Shown in pieces: positions 43,893 to 53,415 of a stretch of DNA of 64,000 nucleotides; within the stretch, counting starts at the first letter, position 1; the number at the start of each line of letters is the position of its first letter. The position numbers and the translations under genes were made by a program. A model generated the notes under the pieces. It saw nothing but the letters and a program-made list of their open reading frames with translations, made no database searches and was not told the origin of the DNA. The DNA comes from HXMU1420-13 sp024742815 (GTDB taxonomy: Bacteria > Bacteroidota > Rhodothermia > Balneolales > Balneolaceae): assembly GCA_024742815.1 (NCBI GenBank), contig JANSXX010000002.1, forward strand, positions 248,001 through 312,000. The letters run 5' to 3'.

Positions 43893-46691
43893 ATGCAAAA
43901 ATCAATAATTACACTCATACTGTGTCTGGTTTTCGGGTATACAACACATGCACAATCCCCGAATACCAACGAGAATAACATAGAGGCAACAACTAAAACA
44001 AGAAGTACAACAGAGGACATTCGAAGAGGTACCGTTCAAAATCCATCGATGACTGCGGTTAGGATTGAATCGAATTCAATGATTCAACTGGATGGCTATC
44101 TTGATGAAAATATTTGGAATGAAGCGCCTTATGCGACGGATTTCACCCAGCGTTTTCCTGAGGATGGAGGCACCCCAAGCCAACGAACTGAGGCAAGAAT
44201 ACTTTATACCAATTCGCACATTTTTGTGGGTATGATGGCATACGAAAGTAATCCGGATTCCATCACCAAGGCCTTATTCCGCCGTGATGGAAACGAAGCA
44301 AGTGACTGGGTATACGTGAGTTTTGACAGTTATAACGATAAACGAACTGCTTTTACATTTGCAGTTAATCCATCGGGTGTTCAAAAAGATATCTTATACT
44401 TTGATGATGAGGGAGAAGATATTTTGTGGGACGCTGTTTGGGAAGCTTCGGCAAAAATAACTAACGAGGGCTGGTCGGTAGAGATGAAAATTCCCTTATC
44501 ACAATTACGTTTCAGTTCTAACCAATCGGTTCAAACATGGGGCGTAAATTTTCAACGGCGAATTGCCAGAAATAATGAATTCAATTATTGGTCGGAAACT
44601 TCCCAACGAGAATCCGGTATGGTGTCAAAATTTGGGCGTTTGGCCGGAATCAGAGATTTGGATGAACCCCGACGCCTCGAAATCACTCCGTATGTATCAA
44701 GTTCCTTAACCAGAGAACCGGGTGATCTAGCAAATCCCTATTACAATGCAAATGATCTGGGTGCAAATATTGGCGGTGATATAAAATACGGATTAACTTC
44801 CGATCTAACCCTCACGGCAACCATCAATCCAGATTTTGGTCAAGTTGAAGCTGATCCTGCAACGATAAACTTATCTCAATTTGAAATTTTCTTTCCTGAA
44901 CGACGACCGTTCTTTCTGGAAGGTAACGACATTTTTAGATTTGGGCGTACAAATACCAATAACTCTGCCGGTAACCCAAGTACATTTTATTCCCGAAGAA
45001 TTGGCCGAACTCCACAAGGTAATTTAAGCAGGGCAAATAATTACAATAATGGAAGTTTTTACAATGCAGATAGCGTAAGTCAATATGGAAGAACCTATCG
45101 AGATGTGCCCGATCAAACAAGTATTGCTGCTGCCGCTAAAGTAAGTGGTAAAACACAAAGCGGTTGGTCTATTGGATTATTAAACGCGGTTACCATCGAG
45201 CAAGAGGGCGATTTTACAGCATTTCAAGGCAGTAATTTAGGTAGAACAAGTGGTACTTTTATAGCCGAACCAACCACTAATTATCTGGTATCTCGTGTTA
45301 AAAAAGACATCAATGAAGGGAATACCGTAGTAGGAGGTTATCTGAGTGCTGTAAACCGGCGAATCGATAATACCTATTTCGAAACCTACCTTCGAAATTC
45401 AGCTTATATAACTGGTGCAGATTTTGAGCACAATTGGAATGAGAGGCAGTATGTAGTAAGTGGTACATTTTCTGTGAGTCAGATTAATGGAACAACTGAT
45501 GTGATTACCGCAGCACAGAATGCTCCTCAGCGTTATTATCAACGAGTAGACTCTGATGGGCTCAGTGTTGATCCAACGAAAACAAGCCTAGAAGGATATG
45601 CAGGAGAATTTAGCTTACGCAAAGCAAGTGGCGATCACTTTACGGGTTCAATTACCTATTCTGAGGTAAGTCCGGGCTACGAAACCAACGATATAGGTTT
45701 TCAAAACCGCGCTGACTATCGCGCCGTTGCTTTTGCACTACAATGGCAAGAAACTTCACCAAAAAATGTACAGTATTGGCAGGTTTGGAGTTATCACTTA
45801 TACGGTTGGAATTTTGATGGTAATCCAATTTGGAAAAACATCAATATAGGTGGGTTTACACGGTTCAATAATCAATGGCAATTTAACATGAATGTAAATG
45901 GTTCGTTTGGGCAGGTATCTGACCGGCTTACCCGAGGAGGGCCACTCATGAAAGTAAATGATGGCCTTAACTTTAATTTTAACTTAGGTTCCGATAGATC
46001 CAAAGATATCTCATTTGGGCATGGTCAATTTCATCGCAGAGATATTGGCAGAGAATTCGATGACTATTATTGGTTCGATATCGCATTTCGACCCGCTACA
46101 AACATTCAGTTAACCATAGAGCCTGAAATAGGATTTGAGTTAGACGAAGATCAGTTTGTAGCCAATTTAGCGCGAGATCCAAACGCTCCTGATGCTACTC
46201 AAACATTTGGTAGACGCTACATTTTCGCAACTTCCCGAAGTATGAATTTTTCCACTGAAATCAGACTTAATTGGACGTTTAACCCAACTATGAGCTTGCA
46301 AACTTTTGTTCGTCCGTTTATTAATTCATTCCGATTTTCTGATTTCGGAGAATTCAATAACCCCGGGGCATTTAGTTTTGATAAATACGGCCAAGATGAA
46401 GGCACAATCAGCGAAGAAGGAAATGGAAACTTTGCAGTTGATATCGATAATAATGGACAAACAGATTTCCAGTTTAATCGCTCAGATTTCACATTTCGCT
46501 CCTTACAGGGTAATGCTGTTTTTCGCTGGGAATATAAACCAGGTTCAACGCTATTTCTGGTGTGGCAACAGAGTAGGGCCGGGAGTATAGGAGACGGGCG
46601 CTATGATTTCGGACGCGATATTGTAGATATTTTCGATCCAAAACCGAGCAATATATTTTTAGTAAAATTGAGTTATTGGTTTAGCTCCTAA
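43893..46691 (+). CDS. DUF5916 outer-membrane protein with CBM9-like N-terminus, copy 1
   Basis: This 932-residue protein has a signal peptide (about 1-22, ending THAQ). The N-terminal domain (residues about 55-240) resembles carbohydrate-binding family 9: IQLDGYLDENIWNEAPYATD, RILYTNSHIFVGMMAYESN and WSVEMKIPLSQLRF. The long DUF5916 region includes NPDFGQVEADPATINLSQFE and FPERRPFFLEGNDIF, then barrel-like strands to the aromatic end KLSYWFSS. Family members are predicted outer-membrane proteins, often near peptidases or glycan genes, but their role is open. A paralog follows after a UUCG-loop terminator. The two differ most in the strands around the middle of the barrel. Confidence 0.88.
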   Translation: MQKSIITLILCLVFGYTTHAQSPNTNENNIEATTKTRSTTEDIRRGTVQNPSMTAVRIESNSMIQLDGYLDENIWNEAPYATDFTQRFPEDGGTPSQRTEARILYTNSHIFVGMMAYESNPDSITKALFRRDGNEASDWVYVSFDSYNDKRTAFTFAVNPSGVQKDILYFDDEGEDILWDAVWEASAKITNEGWSVEMKIPLSQLRFSSNQSVQTWGVNFQRRIARNNEFNYWSETSQRESGMVSKFGRLAGIRDLDEPRRLEITPYVSSSLTREPGDLANPYYNANDLGANIGGDIKYGLTSDLTLTATINPDFGQVEADPATINLSQFEIFFPERRPFFLEGNDIFRFGRTNTNNSAGNPSTFYSRRIGRTPQGNLSRANNYNNGSFYNADSVSQYGRTYRDVPDQTSIAAAAKVSGKTQSGWSIGLLNAVTIEQEGDFTAFQGSNLGRTSGTFIAEPTTNYLVSRVKKDINEGNTVVGGYLSAVNRRIDNTYFETYLRNSAYITGADFEHNWNERQYVVSGTFSVSQINGTTDVITAAQNAPQRYYQRVDSDGLSVDPTKTSLEGYAGEFSLRKASGDHFTGSITYSEVSPGYETNDIGFQNRADYRAVAFALQWQETSPKNVQYWQVWSYHLYGWNFDGNPIWKNINIGGFTRFNNQWQFNMNVNGSFGQVSDRLTRGGPLMKVNDGLNFNFNLGSDRSKDISFGHGQFHRRDIGREFDDYYWFDIAFRPATNIQLTIEPEIGFELDEDQFVANLARDPNAPDATQTFGRRYIFATSRSMNFSTEIRLNWTFNPTMSLQTFVRPFINSFRFSDFGEFNNPGAFSFDKYGQDEGTISEEGNGNFAVDIDNNGQTDFQFNRSDFTFRSLQGNAVFRWEYKPGSTLFLVWQQSRAGSIGDGRYDFGRDIVDIFDPKPSNIFLVKLSYWFSS

Positions 46692-46713
46692 CCGGATATT
46701 TTTAGGTTAAATG

Positions 46714-46740
46714 AAAGGGACTTCGGTCCCTTTTTATTTT
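46714..46740 (+). terminator. Rho-independent terminator with UUCG tetraloop
   Basis: AAAGGGAC (46714-46721) and GTCCCTTT (46726-46733) pair around the extra-stable TTCG loop (C-UUCG-G closing) and run into TTTTTATTTTT. It separates the two DUF5916 genes into different transcripts. Confidence 0.92.
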
Positions 46741-46835
46741 TATGTAACACATCGTTAACTGATCTCTCTTTGTTTAAAACGTAGGCATCATTCGGTTCAA
46801 ATCGGCCCCTAAACGTTCATCTGTAAACGAAGTTA

Positions 46836-49448
46836 ATGAGATTCAGAAGGGTAGTAGGGCTGCTATTAATTATCGCAGCCTTTTATACAGAAATAAAAGC
46901 GCAAGAATTTACTGTAACAGCAACTAAAATAAGTAACGATTCAGAGTTATCGATCGATGGCAATATAGATGAATCGATCTGGCAAAAGGCTGAACTTGTT
47001 ACAGGATTTACTCAATCCACACCTTTCGACGGCCTACCGGCATCGGAAAGAACAGAGATGCGAGTTCTGTATTCAAATAAGTATTTGTACGTAGCGGCAT
47101 ACGCATACGACAGTAACCCCGATTCGATAACAGCCAATCTATTTCGGCGGGATGGTAGTGATGCCAGCGATTGGGTGTATGTAAACATAGATAGCTATAA
47201 CGATAACAGAACAGGGTTTACTTTTGCAGTTAATCCACTGGGTGTTCAAAAAGACATCATGTACTTCGACGATATGCAGGAAGATGTTTTATGGGATGCA
47301 GTTTGGGAAGTTAAATGCAGTATAGTTGAGGATGGATGGGTAGCTGAATTTCGTATCCCTCTTTCTCAATTACGCTTTACCTCATCAAATACCGAGCAAA
47401 CGTGGGGGATAAATTTTCAGCGAAGAATTGCACGTCGGGGAGAAATTAGTTTTTGGGCACGTACCCCTCGAGAAGAATTCGGTTTAGTGTCAAAGTTTGG
47501 AAATCTCGAGGGCATTAGAGATCTCGAACAACCAACACGATTAGAAATACTGCCCTATTCATCGGTTGGATTTACCAACAATCAGGTTGGGCCGGTAGAA
47601 AATCCTTTCTATGAAAAAAATGATTTAGAGTTTAAAGTGGGAGGGGATGTTAAATACGGAATAACCTCCGATTTCACCTTAACAGCTACTGTAAATCCGG
47701 ATTTTGGTCAAGTTGAAGCCGATCCAGCAACCATGAATCTAACCGAGTTTGAGCTGTTTTTTGAGGAACGCAGACCTTTCTTTTTGGAAGGAAATGATAT
47801 TTTTAATTTTGGAGGAACTACTAGCGCAAATTCGTACCGAAGTCATGTCAATTTTTATTCACGACGTATCGGAAGAACTCCTTTTCTAATTAGAGAAAGT
47901 CTTGCATCAGTTTCATTAAACGATAATCCAGTTAGTTTAGATTATACGTCGTCAAATCCGGTAACCACCATTGCCGGTGCCGCGAAAGTGAGTGGTAAAA
48001 CTCAAAATGGGTTGTCACTTGGTATTTTGAATTCTTATACCCTTCAAGAAGACATAAAATTTGTTGATCTAAATAATAACGAGCAAAATTCTTTGATTGC
48101 AGAACCTGCTACGAATTATATGGTTGGGAGAGTCCGAAAGGATTTATCGAAGGTAGATGCGCAAATTGGAGGATTTGTAAGTACGGTAAATAGATATCTT
48201 TCCGGAAGCTACCTCACAGATTATTTACACGAATCAGCTTATCAAGTGGGTGCAGATGCTCAATACTATTGGAATGGCAGGAATTGGGGAGCAAGTGGAG
48301 TTTTCGTGCTTAGTAATGTAAATGGAAATCAGAACGCGCTGCTTCGAACACAGCGAACTTCTGCACGATATTTTAATCGAATAGATTCAAAGGGGCTGGA
48401 AATTGACTCATCTATGACAAGTATGACGGGCTATTTTGGTGAATTTAGTATCGGTAAGTACACTGGTTCGGGCCTGCGATATTCGTTCACTTATTCAGAA
48501 ATGAGCCCTGAATATGAAATCAATGATATCGGATTTCTCGAACGGGCTGACTATCGCGCACCTCACTACTATTTGGAGTATCTAAACGTGAATTCTGATG
48601 GGTTCCAATTCTATTTATTATGGAGCGATATGAGCCATGCATGGAATTTCGATGGCGATATGATATTTAATTACTATTCGGTGGGTGGATATTTTCAACT
48701 AAATAATTTGTGGACAGTAGTATCTACCTTCGGATTAACCGGAAAGTTCTATAATGATAGAATTGCCCGTGGCGGACCAATAATGCGCCGACCTCGAGAT
48801 TGGAATACCTACATAAATGTAACAACAGATGCTTCGCAGAACATTTATGGTAATGTAGCAACATCTTATCGGAATGATGCCTCGGGAGAATATCAGTTTA
48901 CATTAGATGTGGGCTTAAATCTACGACCGGCAACTAATGTGTTGCTCAGATTTGCTCCTGGTTTTGTACATGCAAAAGATACCGATCAGTATTTTAATTT
49001 CTTCGATGTAACTGAGGATGGAAATCCTGATTACGTGTTTTCCGACAATAATTTGAATGTCATTTATACAGAAATTCGAGCAGATATTACATTCAGACCA
49101 AATTTAAGTTTGCAAACTTTTCTTCGCCCTTATAATTACATAGCAGACTTTTCGAATTATAAAACCTTCGCCGAGCGAAAGACCTATAATTTCAATCCGA
49201 TAAACCCGCAGTTTAATGAAACCCTAGACGAAAATTATGATTGGGATTTCAAATCCTTGCAAGGTAACGCAGTTTTAAGATGGGAATACCGACCAGGTTC
49301 TTCTTTATTTTTGGTTTGGCAACAAGATCGAACAGAATTCAATTACTCAAATGGAGTGTTCAGACCTTATCATGGTACTGTTGACACATTTAGAAAAAAG
49401 CCCATCAACATATTCTTAATCAAGTTGAGTTATTGGCTAGGTAGCTGA
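46836..49448 (+). CDS. DUF5916 outer-membrane protein with CBM9-like N-terminus, copy 2
   Basis: This 870-residue paralog of the preceding gene has the same plan: signal peptide (ending IKAQ), CBM9-like domain (LSIDGNIDESIWQKAELVTG; WVAEFRIPLSQLRF), the DUF5916 block (NPDFGQVEADPATMNLTEFE; FEERRPFFLEGNDIF) and barrel strands to KLSYWLGS. It has its own promoter region after the UUCG terminator (46741-46835). Sequence conservation is strongest at the two ends and weaker in the barrel middle, as expected for surface loops under different selection. Function is unknown; co-occurrence as a pair suggests related but distinct ligands. Confidence 0.88.
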   Translation: MRFRRVVGLLLIIAAFYTEIKAQEFTVTATKISNDSELSIDGNIDESIWQKAELVTGFTQSTPFDGLPASERTEMRVLYSNKYLYVAAYAYDSNPDSITANLFRRDGSDASDWVYVNIDSYNDNRTGFTFAVNPLGVQKDIMYFDDMQEDVLWDAVWEVKCSIVEDGWVAEFRIPLSQLRFTSSNTEQTWGINFQRRIARRGEISFWARTPREEFGLVSKFGNLEGIRDLEQPTRLEILPYSSVGFTNNQVGPVENPFYEKNDLEFKVGGDVKYGITSDFTLTATVNPDFGQVEADPATMNLTEFELFFEERRPFFLEGNDIFNFGGTTSANSYRSHVNFYSRRIGRTPFLIRESLASVSLNDNPVSLDYTSSNPVTTIAGAAKVSGKTQNGLSLGILNSYTLQEDIKFVDLNNNEQNSLIAEPATNYMVGRVRKDLSKVDAQIGGFVSTVNRYLSGSYLTDYLHESAYQVGADAQYYWNGRNWGASGVFVLSNVNGNQNALLRTQRTSARYFNRIDSKGLEIDSSMTSMTGYFGEFSIGKYTGSGLRYSFTYSEMSPEYEINDIGFLERADYRAPHYYLEYLNVNSDGFQFYLLWSDMSHAWNFDGDMIFNYYSVGGYFQLNNLWTVVSTFGLTGKFYNDRIARGGPIMRRPRDWNTYINVTTDASQNIYGNVATSYRNDASGEYQFTLDVGLNLRPATNVLLRFAPGFVHAKDTDQYFNFFDVTEDGNPDYVFSDNNLNVIYTEIRADITFRPNLSLQTFLRPYNYIADFSNYKTFAERKTYNFNPINPQFNETLDENYDWDFKSLQGNAVLRWEYRPGSSLFLVWQQDRTEFNYSNGVFRPYHGTVDTFRKKPINIFLIKLSYWLGS

Positions 49449-49528
49449 TAACTATAGTATATTTTTCAAACGAGTTTGCTAACTTTGGTGTTAATATTTT
49501 TGAACGTCAACCTTCTATTTTACCAACA

Positions 49529-50221
49529 ATGCAAGCTCAATTAACTGCTCAACAAGCTGAATCTATCCAGGCTAGTTTCTTTAATAAAGTATATGCATGG
49601 ATGTGCCTTGCCTTAGCATTAACCGGTTTTATCGCCATGCGTACTGTGCAATCCGATGCACTACTTAATATCATTTTTGGAAATCAAATCGTGTTTTTCG
49701 GTTTGATCATTGCGGAGCTCGGCATTGTTTTTTGGATGAGTTCTGCCATCGCACGTATTAGTTCTAATATGGCGATTGGTTTGTTTCTACTTTACTCGGC
49801 GTTAAATGGATTAACTTTATCTGTTCTCTTACTCTTGTACACCCAGGCATCGGTTGCGCAAACATTTTTTATTACTGCTGGTACTTTTGGGTTGATGAGT
49901 GCGTACGGTTACTTTACAAAGAAAGACCTTTCGAGTTGGGGTAATCTGTTATTCATGGCATTAATTGGTCTAATTATCGCAACCGTGGTTAATATCTTTT
50001 GGGCAAACCCAACATTGTATTGGTTAATATCCTATGCCGGTGTACTCATATTTGTGGGATTAACAGCCTATGACACTCAAAAGATTAAAAAAATGAGTTT
50101 GGAGTTACAGGTTGATTCTGAAGAAGGTCGAAAGGGAGCCATTATGGGAGCTTTAACCTTATATCTCGATTTTATAAACATGTTTATTTTCCTTCTCAGA
50201 ATTTTCGGTAATCGCCGATAA
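49529..50221 (+). CDS. Bax inhibitor-1 (BI-1)/YccA family membrane protein
   Basis: This 230-residue protein has seven predicted membrane spans. The family pattern is clear: FFNKVYAWMCLALALTGFIA near the start, SALNGLTLSVLLLLYTQASV in the middle, GYFTKKDLSSWGNLLFMALI, and a C-terminal LIFVGLTAYDTQKIKK followed by GALTLYLDFINMFIFLLRIF. Bacterial members are pH-regulated calcium leak channels or modulators of membrane proteases such as FtsH. It is a single-gene unit closed by a hairpin terminator. Confidence 0.93.
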   Translation: MQAQLTAQQAESIQASFFNKVYAWMCLALALTGFIAMRTVQSDALLNIIFGNQIVFFGLIIAELGIVFWMSSAIARISSNMAIGLFLLYSALNGLTLSVLLLLYTQASVAQTFFITAGTFGLMSAYGYFTKKDLSSWGNLLFMALIGLIIATVVNIFWANPTLYWLISYAGVLIFVGLTAYDTQKIKKMSLELQVDSEEGRKGAIMGALTLYLDFINMFIFLLRIFGNRR

Positions 50222-50227
50222 TTTTTC

Positions 50228-50257
50228 AAAGCCCAAGCACAAAACTTGGGCTTTTTT
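50228..50257 (+). terminator. Rho-independent terminator after BI-1 gene
   Basis: AAAGCCCAAG (50228-50237) pairs perfectly with CTTGGGCTTT (50245-50254) with a 7-nt loop and continues into a run of T. Confidence 0.92.
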
Positions 50258-50477
50258 GGTGAATAAAATTCTTAGTCCTGGGGAATTCATCTGAGGGTAA
50301 CATACTGTACTTGAATTAACTGAATAGCAAAAAAAGTCGATGATCGTATTTAAGGTAGAGACGATCAGTAATCTAAGCTTAAAACAATCTAATAGTTAGG
50401 TTGCTATAAATCATGTATATAGTTAAACGATCGTAGCTTCTGCGTTCTCTAAAACAGTAACTTAATAAAGGGGTAAT

Positions 50478-52829
50478 ATGAAACGAGCAGTATTCAGCTT
50501 CATATTCATGATGACAGCTTCGACACTAACGTTTGGTCAGCTTAGTACACCAAATGTTGAAGCCGTGTACGGTGGTAGAATTCTTGGGATAACAGGATAT
50601 GCAAAAACTACCGATTCTGTACGAATTTTCATTTCAACCGAAAGTGCTAACACGTTGTTTTACGCGGATGCACACTCAAATACCGCATCACCAAGCGGAA
50701 CCGCATTTTCTACCATATCCGCTGTAGATGCCGATGATAACTATGGTTCTGCGGTTAAAACTATTGAAGCTCATGCAGGTTCAGGGTATGTGTTTTTCGC
50801 CCATAATTCTGAAGGTTTGATGAAAGTAGATGTAAACAGTTCTTCGCCAACTCAAATAACTATGGGATACGTGCCGGACATGCTTTTTAAAGGCGACACT
50901 CTAGTCTACCTAAACGCGAATAAAATATTCACCGCAACAGTTAATGGCTCAGCCAATGTCACTTCTTTAGTAAGCGATATTACTCCGGGAATTTCACCCG
51001 GTATGCAAAAGCTGGACATTCATCCTATTAATGGTTCGGTATATGTTTTTAGCGAGGGGAGCACACCTGAACTCATGAAATCCGATGATAACCTTTCATC
51101 ATTAACATCAAGTAGTACATTCAGTGCAGTTTCGACCAGTTCGCTGTCTTCTAGTGTAAGATGGAAGACATTTGGTATAGCACCTTCCGGTCGCATATTT
51201 GTTTTTGGGGATGACAACATGGACAAATACGTAGCATACACAGACGATGAAAGCACGTGGACTTCATCAAAAATCGCGAGTGGCGTAACAGGCAGTAATG
51301 TTGCATTCCATGGTGATTCCTCAAGTTATTCGGTATATCATGCAAAATTGTATAACAATACTAATGGTGAAGGAAGTTGGAACGAATTCGGAAACGTATC
51401 GCAAGAAACACACCCTAATGATGGCCCTGTTTTTGCCGATCCATTAAATGACAATATGGTGTTCTTGACGACAGATCAAGGCATTGGTTTGTCAATAAAC
51501 GGAGGTTCTTCGATTTTCGAAATAGATGATGGCGTGGAAGCTGTTCAGGTTCAGGATTTTGATATGATCGCATCCAAAAATGAAGGATGGATGGCTTCGA
51601 AATCAGGGATCAGAAAAGTAAGTGATTTTCTAAGCAGCCCGAGTTGGAGTGGGGCCATGTTTCCACAAGGTGATGGGTCTCCATACTTCTCGATCGAGAT
51701 TGACCCTAGCGATACAAATAGAGTATACGCAGGTAATATCCGAGTGTATCAAACGACAGATGAAGGCGCTAGCTGGAACCGGATTTTTACACCTGAACAG
51801 GCCCCTTATAATTTGCCACATGTTGGAACTAAAGCTCGCGCTATTGAGGTAAGTCCGTACGATTCGAGTTTGATATTTGCTGCTTACGAAGTTCAGGATA
51901 GTCTTCAAGGTGGGTTATTTTACAGTACCGATCGAGGGGCAAACTGGGAGCAGTTACTGCTAGAAGAAAGTGCCGAAGGTGAGGATACTGATGTAACAGA
52001 TGTGGTTTTCACCATCGAGAATGGTGACAGTATTGTATATGTAAGTGCCTTATACGATTTAGACCATCCATCTGGTCGCTCCATTTATAAGATTACAAAA
52101 AGTGGCTCCGGTTGGAATGTATCACAAGATATGAATGGCGGAACTACAAGTACCGGCTCGTTAATTGTAGCTTCGATTTGGGATTTAGAATTAACGGTAA
52201 CCGGTGATACAGTAATTGCTGTAGGAACCGATGCAGGAATAAATCACCCCATTGCCTATTACAAAGCTCTGGATGGCGACAATCTTTGGACTCCCATGAC
52301 CACATCGGGTTTCCCTTTTGAGGAAGGAAAGTTGGCACGAGCTGTTTCAATTGGTGAAGACACACTTTTTGTAGCCGTGGATAATGAAGTGTATTATCAC
52401 GTTCTGGGTGAGAGTAGTTGGAATTTGGGGCATAGTTATCCGGTAGGAACCGAGATAAACGTTCTGTTTTATGATGAGTTACTGGTGGGAACAGGTATTG
52501 GTCTATTCTCTCACTTTAATTCCGGAACAACCGTTTCTAATGAAGAATCTGCAAACAGTTTTCCAAATAGAATCGAATTGAACCAAAATTACCCAAACCC
52601 TTTTAATCCAAGTACAAATATTCAATTTTCAATTCCTCATAGTGGATTGGTAAAGCTGGAAGTATTTAATGTATTAGGACAAAAAGTAGCTTCACTTATT
52701 GATCAACCCATGTCGGCTGGAAGCCATACGATCAATTTTAATGCACGTGGATTATCGAGTGGCATTTATATATATAAATTGGCATTTGGAGAACAGGTTT
52801 CGCTCAGAAAGATGTTGCTCATAAAATAA
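50478..52829 (+). CDS. Secreted Asp-box propeller protein with T9SS type A sorting domain
   Basis: This 783-residue protein has a signal peptide (about 1-20, ending TFGQ). The body looks like a sialidase-type beta-propeller: two Asp-box motifs are plain (TTDEGASWNRIF and STDRGANWEQLL, SxDxGxxW type), with other degenerate blades around them. The last 80 residues are a type IX secretion sorting domain: NQNYPNPFNPSTNIQFSIP, LEVFNVLGQKVASLID, LSSGIYIYKLAFGE and a basic end. The protein should therefore be exported across the outer membrane and attached to the surface or released. No catalytic residues of sialidases are evident, so a binding role is more likely. A GGGG-containing ribosome site precedes the ATG. 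Confidence 0.87.
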   Translation: MKRAVFSFIFMMTASTLTFGQLSTPNVEAVYGGRILGITGYAKTTDSVRIFISTESANTLFYADAHSNTASPSGTAFSTISAVDADDNYGSAVKTIEAHAGSGYVFFAHNSEGLMKVDVNSSSPTQITMGYVPDMLFKGDTLVYLNANKIFTATVNGSANVTSLVSDITPGISPGMQKLDIHPINGSVYVFSEGSTPELMKSDDNLSSLTSSSTFSAVSTSSLSSSVRWKTFGIAPSGRIFVFGDDNMDKYVAYTDDESTWTSSKIASGVTGSNVAFHGDSSSYSVYHAKLYNNTNGEGSWNEFGNVSQETHPNDGPVFADPLNDNMVFLTTDQGIGLSINGGSSIFEIDDGVEAVQVQDFDMIASKNEGWMASKSGIRKVSDFLSSPSWSGAMFPQGDGSPYFSIEIDPSDTNRVYAGNIRVYQTTDEGASWNRIFTPEQAPYNLPHVGTKARAIEVSPYDSSLIFAAYEVQDSLQGGLFYSTDRGANWEQLLLEESAEGEDTDVTDVVFTIENGDSIVYVSALYDLDHPSGRSIYKITKSGSGWNVSQDMNGGTTSTGSLIVASIWDLELTVTGDTVIAVGTDAGINHPIAYYKALDGDNLWTPMTTSGFPFEEGKLARAVSIGEDTLFVAVDNEVYYHVLGESSWNLGHSYPVGTEINVLFYDELLVGTGIGLFSHFNSGTTVSNEESANSFPNRIELNQNYPNPFNPSTNIQFSIPHSGLVKLEVFNVLGQKVASLIDQPMSAGSHTINFNARGLSSGIYIYKLAFGEQVSLRKMLLIK

Positions 52830-52838
52830 AATTCAGAG

Positions 52839-52862
52839 AAAAGGAGGGAGACCTCCTTTTTC
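52839..52862 (+). terminator. Rho-independent terminator after T9SS protein gene
   Basis: AAAAGGAGG (52839-52847) and CCTCCTTTT (52852-52860) pair around a GAGA (GNRA-type) tetraloop and continue into T. Confidence 0.92.
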
Positions 52863-52919
52863 TTGTTTTAGCTATAGTCATCTAATAGTGAAAGGCTGTA
52901 TCTTTGATGCCTAATCTTA

Positions 52920-53306
52920 ATGAGATTCTTAGCATTGAAAAAAGGACTTTGGGACAGGATTGGAATAGCTTTATCCAGTATATGTGCCATTCATTGTTTA
53001 CTTGTACCTGTTGTAATTGCGCTAATTCCACTCTGGCCGGCTTTTGAGGAGTTTCACTCGTACACTCATTTGGTGTTTTTTCTCGCCATTACTCCTACAG
53101 TTATTTTATCTCTTCAACGAAAGCATGAATCTAAATCAGTTACGGGTTATTTATTTTCTGGGGTGATAATAATTTTTCTGGCTTGGTTGTTTCACGAATA
53201 TGTTGGTGAATATGGCGAAGCAGGAATTACGCTCATCGGGAGTGCACTTTTAATTAAAGGACATTGGACGAATTATAATCTCAAAACAGGATTTACAGAA
53301 AGATAG
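52920..53306 (+). CDS. MerC domain membrane protein
   Basis: This 128-residue protein has four predicted membrane spans. The first span holds DRIGIALSSICAIHCLLVPV, the MerC-type motif in which paired Cys (C-x-x-x-C) inside the membrane bind mercuric ion. Downstream spans are FFLAITPTVILSL, YLFSGVIIIFLAWLF and AGITLIGSALLIKGH. In mer operons MerC imports Hg(II), but here no merA or merR is near. As in many Bacteroidota the gene is solitary, so another metal or a housekeeping role is possible. Confidence 0.83.
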   Translation: MRFLALKKGLWDRIGIALSSICAIHCLLVPVVIALIPLWPAFEEFHSYTHLVFFLAITPTVILSLQRKHESKSVTGYLFSGVIIIFLAWLFHEYVGEYGEAGITLIGSALLIKGHWTNYNLKTGFTER

Positions 53307-53415
53307 TTTTTTCGGCTAATCGCTCCGCAAAAACACACCCATCGATTAGATAAGTTTAAATGAAAGTTAGTCGTGCAGATTATTATATTTGCTCAACAGC
53401 TACGATTGACTATCT

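Noticed and set aside
52920..53306. Mercury-resistance operon
   Set aside because: Only a MerC-like protein is present; merR, merA, merT and merP are all absent nearby.
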